Origin: Alphaproteobacteria bacterium
GTDB taxonomy: Bacteria > Pseudomonadota > Alphaproteobacteria > CBDBCS01 > JAHZLG01
DNA: 8,522 nt
Assembly: GCA_022599995.1 (NCBI GenBank)
Contig: JAHZLG010000217.1
Span: forward strand, 1-8,522
Reading direction: 5' to 3'
Below the pieces are notes generated by a model. The model worked only from the letters and a program-made list of their open reading frames with translations, was not told the origin of the DNA and did not search any database. Shown piece by piece: positions 1-4,546 of the stretch. Each line of letters opens with the position of its first letter. Position 1 is the first letter of the stretch. Both the position numbers and the translations under genes were made by a program.

Positions 1-98
1 CCTCGAGTCTGGGTAATTCCACGCAAGATTTGGCCAAGAGGTCTACGGCACTAAGCCATTCAGTGCGGGAATTTCTGAAGCGGATGCAATTCGTATAA
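1..98 (+). CDS. C-terminal fragment of a probable methyl-accepting chemotaxis protein (5' end outside window)
   Basis: The frame whose first full codon is at position 3 is open from the window edge to TAA at 96-98 and gives 31 residues. The end reads DLAKRSTALSHSVREFLKRM. This matches the register of the usual chemoreceptor C-terminus, in which a heptad-like L...S..L...V..FL pattern closes the cytoplasmic coiled-coil hairpin just before the stop. Chemoreceptors signal to CheA/CheW from the inner membrane. The fragment holds only the last helix, with no ligand-binding or HAMP region visible, so the call rests on the helix pattern and on the stop following FL by a few residues. Another coiled-coil protein end could look the same. 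A hairpin lies 29 bases after the stop. Confidence 0.5.
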   Translation, partial: SSLGNSTQDLAKRSTALSHSVREFLKRMQFV

Positions 99-126
99 GA
101 CACCGTTCTCAAGTGCCCCAATCCGC

Positions 127-154
127 GCAGGTTAGTCCGTACAGACTTGCCTGC
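127..154 (+). terminator. Hairpin downstream of the chemoreceptor-like gene, possible terminator
   Basis: GCAGGTTAGTC at 127-137 pairs with GACTTGCCTGC at 144-154 around a 6-base loop. This gives an 11-position stem with one T-T mismatch and one G-T pair. It lies 29 bases past the stop codon at 96-98, where a terminator would be expected. The bases that follow (CCTTCT, then a G-run) are only a poor U-tract, so intrinsic termination is not certain. Confidence 0.35.
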
Positions 155-282
155 CCTTCTGGGGGGAGGGAGGGCGCAGTAGCTTAGCCTTTCCATGCTT
201 GGTCGATTGGTGTGTAGGACAGCGCACCCTGTATATCAGCAGCACATCATCGGCGTCTGATCAGCATGCTGTGATATGCAAA

Positions 283-404
283 GTGTCATCAGCAGCGAGG
301 TGGGCCAGCTATCCGGTGTAGCCCCTGCCAATGGCCCTGCCATAAAGTGTGATCAGCAAGCGAGGTGGGCCAGATATCCGGTGAGTTCTCGCTATCCCAT
401 TATG
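283..404. repeat. Module B subrepeats, first cluster (2 copies)
   Basis: Two copies start at 283 and 347, a period of 64 bp. Each opens with GTGT, then ATCAGCA, AGCGAGGTGGGCCAG and ATCCGGTG, and the first copy closes with CCTGCCAATGGCCCTGCCAT. The second copy diverges after ATCCGGTGA and runs into module C at CCCTGCCATTATTGC. Confidence 0.85.
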
Positions 405-573
405 CCCTGCCATTATTGCTGCTTTGGGCCAATCACTCTTTTCGGGGGATCATGCGAGGATAGCGAAAAGCGTATCGGCATTTGTTACAAGCATATGCTC
501 GACCGTGGAGAGCCCCACCTACAATAGATGCCTGCTTAGTGGGCTTGGGGCACAATAATGGCTAGCCGCTACC
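405..573. repeat. Module C, copy 1
   Basis: This unit of about 169 bp starts CCCTGCCATTATTGCTGC and ends just before the second module A. It contains the palindromes GCATATGC and GGCTAGCC and the sequence TACAAT, which resembles a -10 box but has no convincing -35 partner. It is nearly identical to 846-1015. It carries a G5 run where copy 2 has G6, so any reading frame through it is not shared between the copies. Confidence 0.85.
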
Positions 574-658
574 TGCTTGGTCTGATTGGTCTGTAGGACA
601 ACGCACCCTGTATATTAGCAGCACATCATCAACGTATGATCAGCCTGTGATCTGCAAA

Positions 659-845
659 GTGTTATCAGCAAGCGAGGTGGGCCAGCTATCCGGTGAGTCC
701 CCTGCCAATTGCCCCCTGCCATCAAGTGTTATCAGCAAGTGAGGTGGGCCAGCTATCCGGTGAATCCTCTGCCAATGGCCCTGCCATCACGTGTTATCAG
801 CAAGCGAGGTGAGACGGCTTTCCGGTGAAGCCCCTGCCAATCGCC
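659..845. repeat. Module B subrepeats, second cluster (3 copies)
   Basis: Three copies start at 659, 726 and 791, with periods of 67 and 65 bp. They share GTGTTATCAGCAAG, GAGGTG, a TCCGGTGA core and a CCTGCCAAT close. The third copy is the most diverged in its middle (GAGACGGCTTTCCGG in place of GGGCCAGCTATCCGG). The cluster has one more copy than the first, as expected from unequal crossover or replication slippage. Confidence 0.85.
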
Positions 846-1015
846 CCCTGCCATTATTGCTGCTTTGGGCCAATCACTCTTTTCGGGGGGATCATGCGAG
901 GATAGCGAAAAGCGTATCAGCATTTGTTACAAGCATATGCTCGACCGCGGAGAGCCCCACCTACAATAGATGCCTGCATGGTGGGCTTGGGGCACAATAA
1001 TGGCTAGCCGCTACC
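846..1015. repeat. Module C, copy 2
   Basis: This is the near-identical partner of 405-573. Within C the differences are one G-run indel and four substitutions. The palindromes GCATATGC and GGCTAGCC are unchanged in both copies. Confidence 0.85.
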
Positions 1016-1164
1016 TGCTTGGTCTGATTGGTCTGTAGGACAACGCGCCCTGTATATTAGCAGCACATCATCAACGTATCATCAACGTATCATCAGCAGG
1101 CGAGGCGAGGCGCACCAAGATGAAGCCTCGTGGCCGCTGCATTCTTTTTCTCTCGTGCGGGTCG

Positions 1165-1196
1165 GGGCACCTGCGCCAATACTAACGCAGATGCCC
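1165..1196 (-). terminator. Hairpin just past the HupE/UreJ gene, probable 3' end structure
   Basis: GGGCACCTGCG at 1165-1175 pairs with CGCAGATGCCC at 1186-1196 around a 10-base loop, giving 11 pairs with one G-T or A-C position depending on strand. Read on the minus strand it is all paired with a G-U wobble, and it begins 20 bases after the stop codon of the HupE/UreJ gene. There is no U-tract after the stem on the minus strand (an A-rich stretch lies further on), so it may be a transcript-stabilising hairpin rather than an intrinsic terminator. Confidence 0.4.
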
Positions 1197-1215
1197 GCCC
1201 GCCTCACATACTATG

Positions 1216-2145
1216 TCAAGAAGGTGACTTTGTGCCGCGGCGCAACATCCGATAACCCGAAAAGCTAACGGCAACCAACGTGACCCCAATCACCGTCGCC
1301 AAGGCCACAAACGACCCATCGAGCGATGCCACGGAAAATGCATTCTCAGCGGCATTGCCATTCGCATGCACGTGCGCGCTCGCAGTCGTGTGCGCCCACG
1401 CCGTAGATGCCCCCAGTGCCAGCAAAAGACCCCCCGCAACCCCCGAAGTCACCCCAACCTGACGCCGAAATGTTGCAACGCGGGGCAGACGAGAAATCAA
1501 TGACACCATCGCACCAAACACAAACAAATAAGCAACCGTCAAGCCGACCAGATACCAAAGGATAGGAGTCGCTTCAGCACCAACGACGCTCAACCCATAG
1601 GCGTAGCCGTGAAAGCCCATGGCAACGTAAATGACGCCGTCCATCACGCGAATCGAAGTCGACGACGCCATCACCACGCCAAAGATTACCACTGAAGCAG
1701 CCACAAAAAGATCAGGAACCGGAAGCGCAACCCCCGCCAAAGCAACCCCAACCCCTAGCAACATAATAAGCAAGGCAACCAACCCCGTCCGATGAGTGGG
1801 GGTGAGCGTGCGCCGACCCTGTGCAGGGTTCTCGCCCGATGCAGCCGCACTGTCGGTTGTCGTCCCGGTGCGTGCCAAACGACCGCGCGACACCAAAAGG
1901 AAGCTCAACGCCAGCATAAATACCAAGTGATCAAGCCCTAAAAAGGGATGCCCAATCCCAGACAGAAGACCATCGCCCCAGTCGCCGACAAGGGCAAAAT
2001 CCATCGGATGATGCGCCGATGCAACGAACGGCAAAAGAGCGGCAACGCCAGCAACCCCTGCAAGACAAGAAAGGCGCGACAATGAACGCCGCCGACATCC
2101 CGCTTGGGGAGTCAGAAGACTGTGATCAGTGTTTTTCGAAAGCAT
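1216..2145 (-). CDS. HupE/UreJ family membrane protein (putative nickel/cobalt permease)
   Basis: The 309-residue protein starts with a basic N-terminus (CRRRSLSR at 17-24), then a hydrophobic segment ending VASA with a likely signal-peptidase site before His45-His46. The family signature follows: HPFLGLDHLVFMLAL at 66-80 is the first histidine-bearing membrane helix, and HGYAYG at 179-184 matches the second conserved motif, usually HGxAHG, with Tyr in place of the second His. About six further hydrophobic segments are visible (roughly 122-142, 146-162, 168-186, 194-218, 230-250, 276-298). HupE and UreJ are known as medium-affinity nickel permeases linked to hydrogenase or urease. Neither enzyme is in this window, so the substrate is inferred. 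Features less usual for the family are a polar insert at about 92-118 between helices and a His-containing loop (AHTTASAHVHANG, 251-263). The start is supported by GGAG six bases upstream and a plausible promoter. The gene is a single transcription unit divergent from the glycosyltransferase. Confidence 0.85.
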   Translation of the reverse strand: MLSKNTDHSLLTPQAGCRRRSLSRLSCLAGVAGVAALLPFVASAHHPMDFALVGDWGDGLLSGIGHPFLGLDHLVFMLALSFLLVSRGRLARTGTTTDSAAASGENPAQGRRTLTPTHRTGLVALLIMLLGVGVALAGVALPVPDLFVAASVVIFGVVMASSTSIRVMDGVIYVAMGFHGYAYGLSVVGAEATPILWYLVGLTVAYLFVFGAMVSLISRLPRVATFRRQVGVTSGVAGGLLLALGASTAWAHTTASAHVHANGNAAENAFSVASLDGSFVALATVIGVTLVAVSFSGYRMLRRGTKSPS

Positions 2146-2151
2146 GAGAGA

Positions 2152-2155
2152 CTCC
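2152..2155 (-). promoter_or_regulatory. Ribosome binding site of the HupE/UreJ gene
   Basis: On the minus strand GGAG lies six bases before the ATG at 2145-2143. This fixes the start at 2145 and argues against an upstream extension. Confidence 0.6.
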
Positions 2156-2170
2156 GAGAGAAGTGAAGGG

Positions 2171-2200
2171 ATAAGAAAATAACAGCGCCCAGAATATCAA
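2171..2200 (-). promoter_or_regulatory. Candidate sigma70-type promoter of the HupE/UreJ gene
   Basis: On the minus strand TTGATA (2200-2195, 5 of 6 to TTGACA) is followed after 18 bases by TCTTAT (2176-2171, 4 of 6 to TATAAT). It would give a leader of about 20 bases holding the GGAG site. Position and spacing are good; the -10 box is weak. Confidence 0.4.
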
Positions 2201-2460
2201 GGGTGCCAAGGACATTCCACGCATAGCCACAGGGTAAACCATCATCGGTGGAAAGGAAACGCCCCGCCTCCGCCCTATCCACAAGGGATAACCGAGCGGT
2301 AATGAAGGCTCTTTGCCCCCAACAGAGACAGGAGCAAGGGAGGGCTACACGAGCACTGCTTCGATGACTGCCCCTCGTTCGGGGCAAGCCGACAAGGACA
2401 AGCCAAGCGATCGCCAGCACGAGGCACAGTTTTAGGTGTGGCCTGCGACTCTTCGCGCGG

Positions 2461-2508
2461 CACACTGCACGACACGCACACTGCACGACACGCACACTGC
2501 ACGACACG
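2461..2508. repeat. Perfect 16-bp tandem repeat, three copies
   Basis: CACACTGCACGACACG occurs at 2461-2476, 2477-2492 and 2493-2508 without a single mismatch. It lies in the gap between divergent genes, about 315 bases upstream of the HupE/UreJ start. Perfect copies suggest recent expansion by slippage. Confidence 0.95.
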
Positions 2509-2590
2509 AAGATAAGCATAACAAAGCAGAAACCACGACAACGAGTCTTATGCGGCATGCATGTGTCGCCATTGCGAAATCGACAACCCT

Positions 2591-2613
2591 CGTGCTTCGT
2601 GCTTCGTGCTTCG
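2591..2613. repeat. 7-bp tandem repeat, three copies plus two bases
   Basis: CGTGCTT is repeated three times (2591-2597, 2598-2604, 2605-2611) and followed by CG. The unit is unrelated to the 16-bp array 80 bases away. Confidence 0.9.
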
Positions 2614-2789
2614 ACATTTGCCCCCGAGAATCCTATCCTGGTAATGAAGTCCCCGGTTGCCTCCTGCTGAGACCTGCCGGTGCATCGTGCTCGTGGTGCT
2701 GTTGAGCACGCAAAACACTGGCTTGTCCTCCATCGATTTGCCGTGGCTTTGTCATTCAGGGCGAGCGGCGTCATTGCATTGCATTTCAA

Positions 2790-4238
2790 GTGAACAACCC
2801 CCGCATCACGCTTATGGCAACGTGTCTCGGTATTTGGGGACGCACCATCCAAAGGCGCATCACGCCCGCGTGGAAAACACGCAAACGACTCTCGGAAATG
2901 AGGCGTTGGCGGGAGCACCTGCCTGCACCCCAAACGAAATCTACTGTCGTGATCATGCGATGGGGGGGAATTGGCGATCTTGTTTTTGCCCTCATGGCAT
3001 GGCGCGCATTGCAGCACTCCGTCCCGGAATATGCGGGGTGTCGTCTTTGTTTGGTCTGGTTGCAGCTCCCTCCGAAGAAGCCGACAGCTGCCGAGGTCAA
3101 GGCAGATAAGTCGCTTAATGCCCTTGATAAGGCCCTCGAGCAGGCTGGGGCAGGGTGGCGCACGCTGGCCGCACACCACGGAGTCGCGATCGAATTCCTC
3201 TACGCGACTGGATTTGAACATCACAAAGCCTATCGGCGCAAGCGATTCGAACAACTCTACAAATACGGCATAAGGACGGTGCTCTGCCCTGACACCCGAC
3301 GCTATCACATTGTGCAGGACGCCCTCGCCATCGCGCTTTGCCCAACCCACGCGGTTTTTATCGAGCCCTCCCCGATTATTTCCCCGCACATGGCACGGCA
3401 CGAAAGAAGAGCGATCAAGCTGAGCCATTTGAGGGCACGTTATCACCGGGCGGCGTGGCAACAGCTTGCCCCCTTGCTGACCCACGTTGTTGGCGTAGAC
3501 CAGCTTGTGACAGCCACAAGAAGCCGCATAGACCATAAGCAAGATGCAGCAATTACGGCATCGCGCGTGCCGCACGTCCTCGACCATTACCGCGTGTTGC
3601 TCGAGACTCTTTGCCCTCACGCCGTCTTCGATTCTTGGAACGCCGAAGGCAAGGACGAGGCACAGCCAGAATCCCCCACCAGCAGGGCTGCCCAGCCCAG
3701 TGAGAGCTGCCGGGCACAAAACGACTATGTGCTGATCGTTCTTGGGGCGAGTGTCGGTGAACGCGCCCTCCCGATTCGACACGTGGCCGCAATCGTCCAT
3801 CATCTCCGGGAACGCCAGCACCCCGTCGTGGTGACAGGGTTGCCGCAGGATGTTCATGCCCATGCACGCTATTACGATGCCAATTTTCTCCCCCCCGAGC
3901 CCCCCGTTTCAAGTCCGCCGTTGGCACCGGTCGAGCACGTCTCCGGCTCGGTGATCGATCTGCTCGAGCGGTGCCGCCATGCCAAGGCGGTGATGGCCAA
4001 TGACTCGGGCGGCATTCATCTGGGTGTGCTTGCGGCGACCCCCGTCTACGGCATGCTGGTCGAATCATTTGGCAACATGGCACCCTTCGGCACCGGGTTT
4101 CCTTATCCCTCTTGGGCAGTCCCGGCGGAGAAGCAAGGATTTACCCTCTTGCCGCAGCAGGAATTTCACCAGACCGCCCCCTTGAGCACCGCCCGCCTGC
4201 AGGCGATTGCAACAGATATTGAGCGACTGCTGACGTGA
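2790..4238 (+). CDS. Glycosyltransferase family 9 (ADP-heptose:LPS heptosyltransferase-like) protein
   Basis: The 482-residue protein has the two-part GT-B layout of family 9 enzymes. Near the N-terminus, STVVIMRWGGIGDLVFALMA (51-70) matches the first strand and Gly-rich loop of heptosyltransferases, usually I-R-x-x-x-x-G-D-x-V. In the C-terminal domain, YVLIVLGAS (313-321) precedes the nucleotide-sugar region, and NDSGGIHLGVLAATPVYGM (404-422) matches the conserved NDSG-x-x-H-x-A/G motif. Family members add heptose or related sugars to lipopolysaccharide core on the cytoplasmic face. At 482 residues it exceeds the usual 320-380. The extra length is an N-terminal lead of about 45 residues, a diverged middle and a low-complexity Pro/Ser/Glu linker at 286-310. 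The start is uncertain. GTG at 2790 is the first option after an in-frame stop at 2703, ATG at 2814 and 2898 are alternatives, and none has a clear ribosome binding site. The 2898 start would place the Gly-rich loop closest to its usual position. The exact sugar is unknown. Confidence 0.82.
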   Translation: MNNPRITLMATCLGIWGRTIQRRITPAWKTRKRLSEMRRWREHLPAPQTKSTVVIMRWGGIGDLVFALMAWRALQHSVPEYAGCRLCLVWLQLPPKKPTAAEVKADKSLNALDKALEQAGAGWRTLAAHHGVAIEFLYATGFEHHKAYRRKRFEQLYKYGIRTVLCPDTRRYHIVQDALAIALCPTHAVFIEPSPIISPHMARHERRAIKLSHLRARYHRAAWQQLAPLLTHVVGVDQLVTATRSRIDHKQDAAITASRVPHVLDHYRVLLETLCPHAVFDSWNAEGKDEAQPESPTSRAAQPSESCRAQNDYVLIVLGASVGERALPIRHVAAIVHHLRERQHPVVVTGLPQDVHAHARYYDANFLPPEPPVSSPPLAPVEHVSGSVIDLLERCRHAKAVMANDSGGIHLGVLAATPVYGMLVESFGNMAPFGTGFPYPSWAVPAEKQGFTLLPQQEFHQTAPLSTARLQAIATDIERLLT

Positions 4239-4285
4239 TGATGGCGCGTTGATCCTGAGACGATGGATTGGCTCTTTCCTTGCCT

Positions 4286-4305
4286 ACCCTTGTAACCGAC
4301 AGGGT
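4286..4305 (+). terminator. Weak hairpin downstream of the glycosyltransferase gene
   Basis: ACCCTTGT and ACAGGGT pair with a one-base bulge around a 5-base loop, 47 bases after the stop. The following TTAGTACATAC is not a proper U-tract, so termination here is only a possibility. Confidence 0.2.
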
Positions 4306-4432
4306 TAGTACATACTTCAACCATGCTGACTGCGTGCTGTGGCCAGTACCCTATGACTGTCTCCGATGGGATTGACCGTTGTCTTTTGTTTCCACGCGCT
4401 CTTTTTCGTTTTGCCGCGCACGGCTTGCCTTG

Positions 4433-4513
4433 TCCCTCCGTCGCGGCGTGTCCCTCCGTCGCGGCGTGTCCGTCCGTGACGGCACTTCCGTCCGTCACGT
4501 CGTGTCCGTCCGT
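4433..4513. repeat. 18-bp tandem repeat upstream of the acylase, four copies plus a half
   Basis: TCCCTCCGTCGCGGCGTG is perfect at 4433-4450 and 4451-4468. Diverged copies follow at 4469-4486 and 4487-4504, with a partial copy (TCCGTCCGT) at 4505-4513. The array ends 33 bases before the preferred start of the acylase. The substitutions in copies three and four create an 8-bp inverted repeat, CGTGACGG at 4475-4482 with CCGTCACG at 4492-4499. Because 18 is a multiple of three the frame stays open through the array, which is why the acylase frame can be extended upstream. Confidence 0.9.
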
Positions 4514-4537
4514 ATTCCATTGCCTGCCCGCCTCTGC

Positions 4538-4543
4538 GGGAGG
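4538..4543 (+). promoter_or_regulatory. Shine-Dalgarno-like site before the acylase ATG
   Basis: GGGAGG ends three bases before ATG 4547. The sequence match is strong but the spacing is shorter than usual, so it supports the 4547 start without proving it. Confidence 0.4.
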
Positions 4544-4546
4544 CAG

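Larger units (their letters stand above)
196..1112. repeat. Composite higher-order direct-repeat array, A-B-B-C-A-B-B-B-C-A'
   Basis: This gene-free stretch is built from three modules in direct orientation. Module A starts TGCTTGGTC at 196, 574 and 1016. Module B is a 64-67 bp unit with starts at 283, 347, 659, 726 and 791. Module C is about 170 bp, at 405-573 and 846-1015. The two complete higher-order units are 378 and 442 bp long, and the 64-bp difference is one extra B copy. The third unit is a truncated A that decays after about 80 bp into 11-bp and 5-bp tandem repeats (1073-1094 and 1098-1112). Module C plus the following A (405-637 against 846-1079) shows 5 substitutions and one 1-base indel by eye, about 98% identity, so the duplication is recent or homogenised. 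No transposase, terminal inverted repeat or conserved reading frame is visible. The function is unknown. Confidence 0.9.
2201..2789. other. Long intergenic gap between divergent genes
   Basis: No gene is supported here. The short open frames run through tandem repeats and lack recognisable motifs. The stretch holds the two tandem repeats listed separately and a hairpin, TGCCCC-TCGTTC-GGGGCA at 2369-2386. I could not identify a clear promoter for the glycosyltransferase on the plus strand. Confidence 0.5.

Noticed and set aside
276..1000. Two open frames of 83 and 69 codons (276-527, 791-1000) inside the repeat array
   Set aside because: They cover the same module C in different frames because of the G-run indel. 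They share no conserved protein sequence and have no ribosome binding site that I can see.
196..1112. CRISPR array
   Set aside because: The B units are contiguous 64-67 bp direct repeats without unique spacers, the modules are nested, and no cas gene is present.
2655..2690. Possible cobalamin riboswitch: GAGACCTGCCGGTGC resembles the end of a B12 box
   Set aside because: The box is on the plus strand, opposite to the metal-transporter gene. The other conserved parts of the riboswitch (the CCCCGC..ACTG core and the upstream GGTG region) are not found upstream of it. I take it as chance; a covariance-model search would decide.
2112..3863. A 583-codon open frame on the minus strand
   Set aside because: It lies antisense to the glycosyltransferase and overlaps the HupE/UreJ start. 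It reads as Cys/Arg-rich sequence with no domain, and it runs through the 16-bp and 7-bp repeats. The plus-strand frame carries clear family 9 motifs, so this is a high-GC shadow.
4379..4546. Acylase start at TTG 4379, giving 920 residues
   Set aside because: The extra 56 residues are mostly the translated 18-bp tandem repeat and would precede the signal segment. ATG 4547 places the signal peptide at the N-terminus and has GGGAGG before it. GTG 4502 and TTG 4520 are still open.
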